Shown here piece after piece: positions 26,791-34,696 of a stretch of DNA of 64,000 nt. Below the pieces are notes generated by a model, which worked only from the letters and a program-made list of their open reading frames with translations, made no database searches and was not told the origin of the DNA. Within the stretch, counting starts at the first letter, position 1. The number at the start of each line of letters is the position of its first letter. The stretch is from Novosphingobium sp. SG919 (GTDB lineage: Bacteria; Pseudomonadota; Alphaproteobacteria; Sphingomonadales; Sphingomonadaceae): assembly GCF_012932495.1 (NCBI RefSeq), contig NZ_JABCNG010000003.1, forward strand, positions 248,001-312,000, given 5' to 3'. Both the position numbers and the translations under genes were made by a program.

Positions 26791-27711
26791 TCAGGCCTTG
26801 GCAGGGGTGGCCGGGGCAGGGACGGCCGGCTGCCCATTTGGCTCCCACGTGCGGCGAAAGCGGAAGCGCTCTTCGGCCTGGCGCAGGCCAGCGAAGTCCT
26901 TGTCGGAAATGCCCCACTGGTCGATGCGGCCCGGTGGCCAGGTCCAATCGTCGGGTTCGCCCGCCTTGTAGTCTTCCGGCACCTTTTCCACCGCCGTGGA
27001 ATATTCGATCACCGGCCCGAACGGCGCGATGTAATAGGCATAGACATTGGCGCCCGGCCCATGGCGGCCCGGCCCCCAGGCGGGGGCAAAGCCATGGTCG
27101 CGCATCCGCCCGATGCCGCGCATCACGGCATCAAGGTCTTCCATCTCGAACGCGATGTGGTTGAGGCTGGAAAAACCGGCGCGGGCAAAGGCGGTGGAAT
27201 GGTGGCTGTCGTTGCAGCGCACGAAGACCATGCCCTTGGTGCGGTCAGACACGCGAAAGCCGAGCACCGCTTCGGCGGCCAGGCCCGAGGCTTCCGCATC
27301 GGCGGAATTGAACACCACGTGGGTGAGCTTCACCGGCAGGTCGCGGCCCACGATCGGTTCCACTTCCGTGGCATCCACCAGGAAACGCAGCAATTCGCCC
27401 TCGGGCAGTTCCACGATCACGCCAGCGCCGGCACCGGGATCAGCCGAAACCGTTTCGGTCAGCGGCCAGCCGTGCTGGGCCGCCTTGGCGCGAATGCCAG
27501 CCAGTTCCTGCGCAGTGCACACGAACGTCGTGTGGCGAACGAATTCCTCTTCCGCCTTCTCGAACGAGACGAGGTAGGGATACGTGCCCGAGCCGCGCAG
27601 GTAATGCGTATCGCCCCGCACCTCGCCCGGCGCCATGCCCCAGATATCGAGCATGAAGCGGGCGGCGCCGGCCGGATCGGGCAGGGCCAGTTCGATGCTG
27701 CGCAGTTTCAT
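26791..27711 (-). CDS. Type I extradiol ring-cleavage dioxygenase (VOC fold)
   Basis: This enzyme is predicted to open a catechol-type ring next to the hydroxyls using Fe(II) and oxygen. The 306-residue product has two vicinal-oxygen-chelate modules. The N-terminal one (MKLRSIELALPDPAGAARFM) lacks ligands. The C-terminal one carries the expected metal triad: H131 in LTHVVFNS, H185 in LNHIAFEM and E236 in PVIEYST. A Pro/Trp-rich tail follows. The start ATG overlaps the stop of the HbpS-like gene (ATGA), so it is translationally coupled. Its position between the hydroxylase and the FAH hydrolase gives a complete meta-cleavage series. Confidence 0.88.
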   Translation of the reverse strand: MKLRSIELALPDPAGAARFMLDIWGMAPGEVRGDTHYLRGSGTYPYLVSFEKAEEEFVRHTTFVCTAQELAGIRAKAAQHGWPLTETVSADPGAGAGVIVELPEGELLRFLVDATEVEPIVGRDLPVKLTHVVFNSADAEASGLAAEAVLGFRVSDRTKGMVFVRCNDSHHSTAFARAGFSSLNHIAFEMEDLDAVMRGIGRMRDHGFAPAWGPGRHGPGANVYAYYIAPFGPVIEYSTAVEKVPEDYKAGEPDDWTWPPGRIDQWGISDKDFAGLRQAEERFRFRRTWEPNGQPAVPAPATPAKA

Positions 27712-28148
27712 GGCTGGGTCTCCAGATTGAAGCCGGCGGCCCGCAGGCCCGCCAGGACACATTCCTCGTCGCAATCCCCGGTATCGCCACTGGCGCCAAC
27801 CGCGCCCAGCACGCCACCATCGGCGCCGCGCACCAGCACGCCGCCGGGCGAAAAGGCGATTTTTCCATCGAGCGCGACGGTCACGCTTTGGAAGAACACC
27901 GGATTGCCGGCCGCGCGCTGCGCCAGCACGCGGGTATCGGCCTCCATCGCGACGGCGCCCGCCGCCTTGGCGCGGGCAATGTCGAGCCGGGCAAAGCTGG
28001 CGCCATCCTCGCGCGCAAAGGCAATGGGGTGGCCGCCGGTATCCACCACGATCACCGCCAGCGGCCTGGCCGCGCGGGCGCGGGCGCTGGCGAGCGTGGC
28101 GGCAACAACGGCCTGGGCCGCAGCAAGATCGAGCTTCGTGTTGCTCAT
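27708..28148 (-). CDS. HbpS/GlcG family protein (DUF336-type)
   Basis: A 146-residue protein with the family pattern: an Ala-rich first helix (LDLAAAQAVVAATLASARA), LAVIVVDTGGHPIAFAREDGA, ARLDIARAKAAGAV and the closing GGVLGAVGASGDTGDCDEECVLAGL. Some relatives bind haem (HbpS) and others accompany glycolate or aromatic catabolism; the biochemical role in such operons is not settled. It overlaps the hydroxylase stop and the dioxygenase start by ATGA at both ends, so its dosage is tied to theirs. No signal peptide is visible. Confidence 0.85.
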   Translation of the reverse strand: MSNTKLDLAAAQAVVAATLASARARAARPLAVIVVDTGGHPIAFAREDGASFARLDIARAKAAGAVAMEADTRVLAQRAAGNPVFFQSVTVALDGKIAFSPGGVLVRGADGGVLGAVGASGDTGDCDEECVLAGLRAAGFNLETQP

Positions 28149-29671
28149 ACCGTCTCCATCGCCAGGCCCAGCGCACGGGCGCGAGCCTCGATCAGGTCGA
28201 TCGCGGTGCCGCTCGCCGTGCCGAACACGCAGTGATCGGGGCGCAGCAGCACGGCATCGATTTCGTGCCGGTCCAGCCACGCCGTGACCGCGCCGCCGTC
28301 TTCCAACGACGCGGCCACCACGCGCGTGATGGCGGGAGAGGAACCCACCACGCTGTCATCGCGCACCAACAGGCGCCAGCCCTGCCCGGCCAGATCGTCG
28401 AGCTTGCGCCCGTCGGCCAGGATCGGCTGAATGAAACGCTCGCCCGCCGCGGGGCTGCCGGCCAGGATGATGCCGGCATCGATCGCGGGGATCAGGTCGT
28501 GCGCGGTCTCACCGGCCTTTTGCGCCGCGGCTTCGCGGATCGCGGCATCGCGCGCGGCGGCCTTGTCCAGGTCCAGCTCGCAGATATAGCGGCCGGCAGC
28601 CACCGCCGCGCCGATCACGCCGCGCACATGCGGATCGCGTTCGGGCTGGTAGGTTGCCAGGATCGCCGGATCGGCGCCCTGGTTGACGATCGCGTCCATC
28701 TTCCACGCCAGGTTGGCCACGTCGCGCAGGCCATGGCACATGCCCTGGCCAAAGAACGGCGGCGTCTGGTGTGCGGCATCACCGGCCAGGAACACGTTGC
28801 CGTCCTGCCAGCGCTCGGCCACCAGGCCGTGGAAGCGATAGGTGGCGGCGCGCACGATCTGGTGCGGCACGTCCTTCATCCAGGCGCCGACCAGTTCGCG
28901 CACCTTTTCGGGCTGCATCATCGCCTGGTCGTCTTCGCCAGGCAGCAGCATGAATTCCCAGCGGCGATGGTTGCCGCGCCCTGGCACCACCGTGGCCGGA
29001 CGCGCCGGATCGCACATCATCACTGACAGGCGCTGCAGATCGGCATCGGCGGGAACCCCGGAAATGGCCGGGAACGTGACCGGCCCTTCCACTTGCGCAT
29101 CCACGACCAGCCAGGGTTCCTCGAAATCGAGATCGTCGAGCGCGATGCCCAGCGCCTTGCGCACCGGGCTGCGCGCGCCATCGGTGGCGATCACCCAGCG
29201 GGCGGCGACGGTCTGCTCCGCGCCATTTTGGGTGAAGCGCACGGTCACGCCGTCATCGCCCTGGTCCAGCGTGGTGAACGCGGCGCCCAGGCGCAGGTCG
29301 ATCGCACCATTGTCGGCAAAGGCGGCGCGCAAGTGCGCTTCCAGCTCGGGCTGGTAGAAGAAGTAGTCGTTGGACCAGCCGAACGGCTTGGGCTTGCCCA
29401 CCGTGCCCATGTAGCGGATCACGCCGTGATCGGCGCCCACGTGCAGGTGCCCGTCGGTGGCCACCATATCGGGCGCCACGCGATCGAGCACGCCGGCGGT
29501 CTGGAACAGGCGCATCATCTCGTGATCGAGATGCACCGCGCGCGGCAAGGGATAGTGCTCAAGCTCCTTTTCCAGCACCACCACCGACAGCCCGGCGCGG
29601 CCCAGCAGATTTGCAGCGAGTGCCCCCACCGGCCCACAGCCGATCACCGCCACATCGAAACGCTCGCTCAT
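28145..29671 (-). CDS. FAD-dependent aromatic hydroxylase (MhpA/PheA-like)
   Basis: This is a predicted NAD(P)H-dependent flavoprotein monooxygenase that hydroxylates a phenolic ring. The 508 residues show the FAD-binding GCGPVG (11-16), the DG-type motif in VIATDGARSPVRKALG, and the second FAD motif GNVFLAGDAAHQTPPFFGQGM. A C-terminal thioredoxin-like extension (GWRLLVRDDS and beyond) is typical of the MhpA/PheA/TetX branch. Its ATG directly follows the amidohydrolase TAA and its TGA overlaps the HbpS-like ATG. It would supply the catechol-type substrate for the dioxygenase. Confidence 0.9.
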   Translation of the reverse strand: MSERFDVAVIGCGPVGALAANLLGRAGLSVVVLEKELEHYPLPRAVHLDHEMMRLFQTAGVLDRVAPDMVATDGHLHVGADHGVIRYMGTVGKPKPFGWSNDYFFYQPELEAHLRAAFADNGAIDLRLGAAFTTLDQGDDGVTVRFTQNGAEQTVAARWVIATDGARSPVRKALGIALDDLDFEEPWLVVDAQVEGPVTFPAISGVPADADLQRLSVMMCDPARPATVVPGRGNHRRWEFMLLPGEDDQAMMQPEKVRELVGAWMKDVPHQIVRAATYRFHGLVAERWQDGNVFLAGDAAHQTPPFFGQGMCHGLRDVANLAWKMDAIVNQGADPAILATYQPERDPHVRGVIGAAVAAGRYICELDLDKAAARDAAIREAAAQKAGETAHDLIPAIDAGIILAGSPAAGERFIQPILADGRKLDDLAGQGWRLLVRDDSVVGSSPAITRVVAASLEDGGAVTAWLDRHEIDAVLLRPDHCVFGTASGTAIDLIEARARALGLAMETV

Positions 29672-30904
29672 TTATGCGGCCTCGGCATCGGCAGGCGCCT
29701 TGTACAGCGCGCCGCCCTTCATGATCATCGCCAGCCGCGCGGCATCCTGCAGGATCGCCACGTCCTGGGTGGGATCGCCATCCACCAGCAACAGATCGGC
29801 GAGGAAGCCCTCACGCACCTGCCCCACGTCGAGCCCCATCAGTTCGCCACCCAGGCGCGTGGCCGCCACCAGCGCCTCGGCCGGGGTGTAGCCATAGTAT
29901 TCCACGAAATGCGCCAGATCGCGGGCATTGCGGCCGTTGGGATTGAACGGGAAGCCATAGTCGCCACCGATCAGCACCTTGACACCGGCCGCCTTGAGCG
30001 CGGGCACCAGCACCTTTTCATGCTCCAGCCGCTCGGCCGCGCTCGCTTTCATCGCGCTCATGTCCACGTGCGGCGGCGGACTGGCTTCGAGAGCGCCCAC
30101 CGAGACACCGGGACCAGGCGCATAGAACGTGGCGTCCTTGGCCGCGATCATCCGCGCGATGGTGGCTTCGTCGGCATAAGAGGCGTGATAGATCACGCGC
30201 GCCCCGGCATCGAGCGCCAGGCCGATGGCTTCGGGATAATAGGCATGGGCCGCGATCCACAGGCCCGCTTCGCGGCAGGCTTCGCCCGCGGCGGCCATTT
30301 CCTCGTGCGTGTACAGCACATGCTGCGCCGTGCCGGGCTTGAGCGCATCCTCGCCCGAGACCACCAGCTTGATCGACTTGACGCCCTGCTGCGCGCAATA
30401 AGCCACGAAGGCGCGCATCGCCTCGGGGCCGCGGCCGTTGAACACGTTGCCGGTGTCCACGCCTTCGTCGCCTTCGGGGCTGCGCTCGATGGTGGAAGGA
30501 ACATAGCGCGGGCCGGGGGTTTCGCCCGCGGCAATTGCGGCGGCCAGGTCCGGTTCGATTCCGTCGACCAGCGCGCCGGCCGAATAGAGGCTGGTGAAGC
30601 CCTGGTCGAGCAGCACCCGCGCATTGCGCCAGGCGGCCACTTTCAATTCTTCGGGCGGCAGGATGAACTGGTGGTAGATCTTTTCGATCGACGAAGCCCA
30701 GGTCAGGTGGGTGTGCGCATCGACCATGCCGGGCATCAGCGTGCGACCGGCACCCTCGATGCGGTGATCGTGGCTTTCGCCGTCGAGGCCGTCGGCCTGG
30801 GCGGCCACGCGCACGATGCGCTCGCCATCCACCAGCACGCTGCCGGCAAAGGAAGCGCTGCCGCTTCCGTCGAAAATCCTGACATCGCGGATAAGGGTCC
30901 GCAT
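29672..30904 (-). CDS. Amidohydrolase-superfamily metal-dependent hydrolase
   Basis: A 410-residue TIM-barrel hydrolase of the imidazolonepropionase/prolidase-like branch. It has HxH in DAHTHLTW, a lysine that is normally carboxylated (SIKLVVSG), later metal histidines in AHAYYPEA and YHASYADE, and the catalytic aspartate region GGDYGFPFNPNG, followed by the C-terminal beta-sandwich (GFLADLLLVDGDPTQD). It is the first gene of the coupled quartet, so a hydrolytic step such as amide, lactone or ester opening may come first or late in the pathway. The substrate is unknown; no signal peptide. Confidence 0.86.
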   Translation of the reverse strand: MRTLIRDVRIFDGSGSASFAGSVLVDGERIVRVAAQADGLDGESHDHRIEGAGRTLMPGMVDAHTHLTWASSIEKIYHQFILPPEELKVAAWRNARVLLDQGFTSLYSAGALVDGIEPDLAAAIAAGETPGPRYVPSTIERSPEGDEGVDTGNVFNGRGPEAMRAFVAYCAQQGVKSIKLVVSGEDALKPGTAQHVLYTHEEMAAAGEACREAGLWIAAHAYYPEAIGLALDAGARVIYHASYADEATIARMIAAKDATFYAPGPGVSVGALEASPPPHVDMSAMKASAAERLEHEKVLVPALKAAGVKVLIGGDYGFPFNPNGRNARDLAHFVEYYGYTPAEALVAATRLGGELMGLDVGQVREGFLADLLLVDGDPTQDVAILQDAARLAMIMKGGALYKAPADAEAA

Positions 30905-31008
30905 CTTTCGCTCTCCCGCGCTACCACGGCCCTTGGATATGGGGCTGCGTTGCCGGTGCCTTTTCGCGCAAGATGCCTATCGAACCAAAATATTATCTCT
31001 CTATCATG

Positions 31009-31926
31009 CTATAGGCTGGGACTATAGCGTATCGCCAGGACATCGAGCAGGGCCTGCGCCGCCATCGAGGGCGGCTCGTCGCTGCGCAGGCGCACGCCGA
31101 TGCTGCGCTGGAACGCCGCCTCGCGCAGTTCGATGCCGCGCAGCACGCCGATGGACAGTTCCGATGCCGCCACCTGGCGCGGCAGGATGGTGATCCGGTC
31201 GCTCATCCGCACGATCGCCTTGGTGGTGAGCAGCGAATCGCAGCGCACGGCATTGGCCGGTACCGGGGTCTGCGCGGCAATGAACAGGGCATCGACCTGG
31301 CGGCGGAACGCGCCCTGCGCCTCGGGCAAGACCCAAGGCAGGCCGGCCACGTCGCGCAGCGAAACCGCCGAAGGCAGGCTGTCATGGCGCCGGCCCACGA
31401 TCAACGCAAACGGATCGCGGGCAAAGGTGCGCTCGGCAATGTCGGGCGGCGGCACTTCCATTTCGGTGGTGACAAAGGCCAGGTCGATCTGGCGCTGGCG
31501 CAGCAGGTCCACCAGCACGCTATCCGGCCGCTCCACCACGCTGAGCGCGCAAGGCCCGATCCGCGCTTCCAACCGGCCCATCACGAAAGGCAGCAGGCTG
31601 ACCAGCGCGCCGGGCGTGCCACCGATGCGCAAGGGCCCGGCAAGGCCGCGCGCCAGGTTGTCCAGTTCCTCCTGCGCGCCCAGCAGGACATGGTGCATCG
31701 CCTCGGCCCGCTCGGCCAGGACCGTGCCCTGCGCGGTGGGCCGCACGCCAGTCTGGTGGCGCTCGAACAATTGCACGCCCAGCCGCGCCTCCAGCTGCGC
31801 GATCGCCGCAGAAACCGAAGGCTGCGCGATATTGAGCGCGCGCGCCGCGGCCGAGATCGAGCCTTCGCGGCAGACGGTGCGAAACGTGAGCAAGGCACGC
31901 GGATCGATGCTGGGGCGCTTGTCCAT
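31009..31926 (-). CDS. LysR-type transcriptional regulator
   Basis: A 305-residue regulator with an N-terminal winged helix-turn-helix (FRTVCREGSISAAARALNIAQPSVSAAIAQLEARLG) and a periplasmic-binding-protein-like effector domain from about residue 95. It lies 104 bases upstream of the amidohydrolase and on the same strand, not divergent as is common for LysR proteins. It probably activates the island in response to the substrate or an intermediate. A partly symmetric CTAT/ATAG sequence around 31001-31030 sits at its own 3' end before the operon and could be a binding site, but this is weak. Confidence 0.9.
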   Translation of the reverse strand: MDKRPSIDPRALLTFRTVCREGSISAAARALNIAQPSVSAAIAQLEARLGVQLFERHQTGVRPTAQGTVLAERAEAMHHVLLGAQEELDNLARGLAGPLRIGGTPGALVSLLPFVMGRLEARIGPCALSVVERPDSVLVDLLRQRQIDLAFVTTEMEVPPPDIAERTFARDPFALIVGRRHDSLPSAVSLRDVAGLPWVLPEAQGAFRRQVDALFIAAQTPVPANAVRCDSLLTTKAIVRMSDRITILPRQVAASELSIGVLRGIELREAAFQRSIGVRLRSDEPPSMAAQALLDVLAIRYSPSL

Positions 31927-32095
31927 AGCGCCAAGCTATGGGCGCCGTCACGCATGTGGGCAAGCGTTTGCGCGGAACCGCCAGCGGAACCCGGATGACG
32001 CCCAGGGTGACAATGCCTGTGCCATGCACACGGGGATTGCTGCCCGACAGCACAAGGCGCGGTGGCGGATGGACAAATCTGCAGGAAAAGCAAAC

Positions 32096-32170
32096 TGGAG
32101 CGGGCGAAGGGATTCGAACCCTCGACCCCAACCTTGGCAAGGTTGTGCTCTACCCCTGAGCTACGCCCGC
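32096..32170 (-). tRNA. tRNA-Gly(GCC), copy 1
   Basis: A 75-base cloverleaf on the minus strand has acceptor GCGGGCG paired with CGCCCGC, D-loop TAGCTCAGGGGTAGAGC, anticodon loop CTTGCCAAG with anticodon GCC, T-arm GGGTTCGAATCCC, discriminator T and encoded CCA. Confidence 0.96.
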
Positions 32171-32217
32171 TCGGCGTTTGCGCGGGCCGGGTAACGGCCG
32201 TGCAAGGTTCTGAAAAC

Positions 32218-32292
32218 TGGAGCGGGCGAAGGGATTCGAACCCTCGACCCCAACCTTGGCAAGGTTGTGCTCTACCCCTGAGCTACGCCCGC
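32218..32292 (-). tRNA. tRNA-Gly(GCC), copy 2
   Basis: Identical over 75 bases to the copy at 32096-32170, with anticodon GCC and encoded CCA, 47 bases away on the same strand. The pair is probably one transcript and a tandem duplication; the spacers on either side differ. Confidence 0.96.
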
Positions 32293-32423
32293 TCTGGCGT
32301 TTTCAGTGGGGGGCCACAAGGGCCGTCCCGCTGGGGTGAGGCGGGCCAATAACGGGGGATCGGGGGCGGTGCAACAGCAAAGTTGCATTTTTCCCGCAAA
32401 ACCGGGCGCTGTGCCTAAGCGCC

Positions 32424-32442
32424 TGTGGATGCAGCTGTGGAT
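32424..32442 (+). promoter_or_regulatory. Two DnaA-box-like TGTGGAT direct repeats
   Basis: TGTGGAT occurs at 32424-32430 and 32436-32442, matching the core of a reverse DnaA box (TGTGGATAA) at seven of nine positions each. They lie between the tRNA pair and the thioredoxin-TPR gene. Function is uncertain. Confidence 0.25.
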
Positions 32443-32587
32443 GGCCGGCCCCGGCAGACAAAACCTTGGGCGGATTCGCCCTGCCCGCCTTGCTGCCCCT
32501 TGCCGAACCGGGTGGCTTTCCCACATGGTGAGGGCAAGACGGGCCGGCGCGGCCCGTACCCGGACCGATTTGAAGTGGAGACGTGTA

Positions 32588-33505
32588 GTGGCAAGCCTGG
32601 GCCTCAACCTTGACGAACAAAAGGCGGTGGACCGCTTCCGCAAGGCTGTTGTCGAACCCTCGATGACCAAGCTCGTCATCCTCGATTTCTGGGCGGAATG
32701 GTGCGGCCCGTGCAAGGCGCTGACGCCGGTGCTGGAAAAGGTGGTGGCCGAATACGCCGACAAGGGCGTGGTGCTGGCCAAAGTCAACGTGGACGAGGAA
32801 CAGTTCATCGCCGCGCAGTTCCAGGTGCGCTCCATCCCCACGGTCTATGCCATGTTCCAGGGCCAGCCCGTGGCCGACCTGACCCCGGCGCGCAGCGAAT
32901 CGCAATTGAAGCAGTATCTTGATCAGATCCTGTCGCAGTTGCCGATCCAGCCCGGTGCCCTGGGCGAGGAAGGGCCGCAGGACGTGGCGCCGCTGCTGGC
33001 CATGGGCGAGGAAATCCTGGGCGAAGGCGATGGCGAACGTGCTGCGGCGATCTTTGCCCAGATCGTGGAAATCGCCCCCGACAATGCCGCTGCCCATGCC
33101 GGCCTGATCCGTGCCCTGCTGCTGGCCGGGCACAAGGACGAGGCCGAACAGGTGCTTGCCGCGCTCGATCCCAAGCTGGCGGCCGACCACGCGCTGGACC
33201 AGGCGCGCGCCGCGCTGGCCCTGGCCGAAGACGCGCCCGAGGAAGGCGAGCTGGCGGCGCTGCGCGCGGCCGTGGCCGCCGCGCCCGAAGACATGGACGC
33301 CCAGCTGGCGCTGGCCAACGGCCTGTTCGCCGCCGGCGACCGCGATGGCGCCGCCGATACCCTGCTGGCCATGGTGGCCACCGATCGCGCCTGGAACGAA
33401 GGCGCGGCCCGCGCCCGCCTGCTGCAGATCTTCGAGGCGATCGGCCTGGAAGATCCGTGGGTGGCGCGCACGCGGCGCAAGCTTTCCACCGTGCTGTTCG
33501 GGTGA
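32588..33505 (+). CDS. cnoX: CnoX/YbbN-like thioredoxin-TPR chaperone
   Basis: A 305-residue protein has an N-terminal thioredoxin domain (LVILDFWAEWCGPCK, cysteines 39 and 42; later SIPTVYAMFQGQPV) followed by TPR-like helical repeats (ERAAAIFAQIVEIAPDNAAAHAGLIRALL and similar). This is the CnoX/YbbN architecture, a holdase that hands clients to GroEL. The CxxC pair is intact, unlike E. coli CnoX, so it should also be redox-active, as described for the Caulobacter homologue. The start is a GTG at 32588 preceded by GTGGAG; no ATG fits the domain boundary. The next gene overlaps by one base (TGATG). Confidence 0.88.
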   Translation: MASLGLNLDEQKAVDRFRKAVVEPSMTKLVILDFWAEWCGPCKALTPVLEKVVAEYADKGVVLAKVNVDEEQFIAAQFQVRSIPTVYAMFQGQPVADLTPARSESQLKQYLDQILSQLPIQPGALGEEGPQDVAPLLAMGEEILGEGDGERAAAIFAQIVEIAPDNAAAHAGLIRALLLAGHKDEAEQVLAALDPKLAADHALDQARAALALAEDAPEEGELAALRAAVAAAPEDMDAQLALANGLFAAGDRDGAADTLLAMVATDRAWNEGAARARLLQIFEAIGLEDPWVARTRRKLSTVLFG

Positions 33506-34137
33506 TGGCGATGGGCGGCGCGATCGGCACGGTCAGGCTTTCGATCTTTCCACTTTCGGGCGCGCTGCTCTTTCCCGGCCTGCAACTGCCGCTGCACATT
33601 TTCGAGCCACGCTATCGCGCCATGGTGTCCGACGCGCTGGCGCGTGACCGGCGCATCGCCATGATCCAGCCCCAGGCCCCCGAAGAGGGCGCCGCCCTGT
33701 TCCAGGTGGGCTGCGTGGGCAAGATCGAGGACGTCGAGGCGCTGGAGGACGGGCGCTACAACATCGTGCTTTCGGGCATCGCCCGCTTTCGCGTGCTGCG
33801 CGAACTGGAAGCCAAGACGCCGTTCCGCCAGGTGGAGGCCGAACTGCTGCCCGACGATCTGGACGAAGCCCTGAGCGCGGTGGAACGCGCCGGGTTCGAA
33901 CGCGAGGCGCGCACCTTTGCCGAGGCGCAGGGCTATGCCGTGGACTGGGATTCGGTGGCGCGGCTGGACGACCAATCGCTGATCAACGGCGTATCGCAGA
34001 TCGCCCCGTTCGACGTGGCCGCCAAGCAGGCCCTGCTCGAAGCGCCAAACCTTGCCACGCGCTGCGAATTGCTGATCCAGCTGATGCAGTTCTTTGGCCG
34101 GCGCGATACCGATGACGGGGCAGTGACGCTGCAATAG
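33505..34137 (+). CDS. LON substrate-binding (N-terminal) domain protein
   Basis: A 210-residue stand-alone LON N-terminal domain protein: VRLSIFPLSGALLFPGLQLPLHIFEPRYRAMV at the start, then RIAMIQPQAPEEGAALFQVGCVGKIEDVEALEDGRYNIVLSGIARFRV. There is no AAA+ ATPase or Ser-Lys protease domain, so it is not a Lon protease but may bind or present unfolded substrates. The TGATG overlap with the CnoX-like gene gives translational coupling and suggests a shared role in protein quality control. The exact function of this family is unknown. Confidence 0.9.
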   Translation: MAMGGAIGTVRLSIFPLSGALLFPGLQLPLHIFEPRYRAMVSDALARDRRIAMIQPQAPEEGAALFQVGCVGKIEDVEALEDGRYNIVLSGIARFRVLRELEAKTPFRQVEAELLPDDLDEALSAVERAGFEREARTFAEAQGYAVDWDSVARLDDQSLINGVSQIAPFDVAAKQALLEAPNLATRCELLIQLMQFFGRRDTDDGAVTLQ

Positions 34138-34190
34138 AGCGCTGGGCGACGAAACCTCGGCCGAGCCTGTCTAAACCCCAGCACAACCCC

Positions 34191-34209
34191 GCGCAGGTTC
34201 AGCCTGCGC
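34191..34209. terminator. Weak hairpin between converging genes
   Basis: GCGCAGG and CCTGCGC pair around a five-base loop, overlapping the end of the Zur-like gene. No T-run; only a possible terminator. Confidence 0.35.
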
Positions 34210-34660
34210 AGGCCTGGCAGCGGCCGCGGATTTCCACCACCGGGCGCACGTCGGCAAAGCCGGCATGGCGCGCAGCCTCGCGCAGGTGGCCCGTCAGGCT
34301 GTCGTTGTCGATATGGGTCACCTGGCCGCACACGTCGCAGATCAGGAAGATGCAGTCGTGCCGGCAGCCGGGATGGGTGTTGGCGACATAGGCATTGGCG
34401 CTTTCCACCCGGCGCGCCAGGTTGGTGCGCACGAACAGGTCGAGAATGCGATAGACGCTGTTGGCGGCCACGCGCTTGCCCCGGCGCTGCCCCACGCTTT
34501 CGGCGATGTCATAGGCAGACGCCGGGCGTTCCTGCGCGGCCAGCGCGCTGAACACGTCGGCACGCATGTCGGTCCACTGTTCGCCCGAAACGGTCAGCGC
34601 TTCGCGCGCGGCGGATACCAGCCCTTCGCCGGCATAATCGTGATGATGGTGGCCACCCAT
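34199..34660 (-). CDS. Fur/Zur-family metalloregulator (Zur-like)
   Basis: A 153-residue regulator with a winged-helix domain (SAYDIAESVGQRRGKRVAANSVYRILDLFVRTNLARRVES) and a dimerisation domain with two CxxC pairs (CDVCG and CQAC) that form a structural zinc site, plus HPGCRHDCIF. These features, and DV/RG in place of the Fur iron-sensing pattern, suit Zur, the zinc-responsive repressor. The N-terminus has four consecutive histidines, an unusual extra metal-binding tail. Start ATG 34660; a GTG six bases upstream is possible. No zinc transporter genes are adjacent. Confidence 0.82.
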   Translation of the reverse strand: MGGHHHHDYAGEGLVSAAREALTVSGEQWTDMRADVFSALAAQERPASAYDIAESVGQRRGKRVAANSVYRILDLFVRTNLARRVESANAYVANTHPGCRHDCIFLICDVCGQVTHIDNDSLTGHLREAARHAGFADVRPVVEIRGRCQACAG

Positions 34661-34696
34661 GGACACCAGATAAGCATTGCCGGCGGCCGTTGCAAA

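Noticed and set aside
23491..28287. 1598-codon open frame on the plus strand across the catabolic island
   Set aside because: It spans the complements of several genes with clear motifs on the minus strand, so it is a shadow.
31001..31030. LysR T-N11-A binding site between the regulator and the amidohydrolase
   Set aside because: Several partly symmetric CTAT/ATAG pairings exist, but none gives a single convincing site; mentioned only in the regulator entry.
33505..34137. Truncated Lon protease
   Set aside because: Stand-alone LON N-terminal proteins of about 200 residues are a normal family, and the gene is intact from start to stop without remnants of an ATPase domain downstream.
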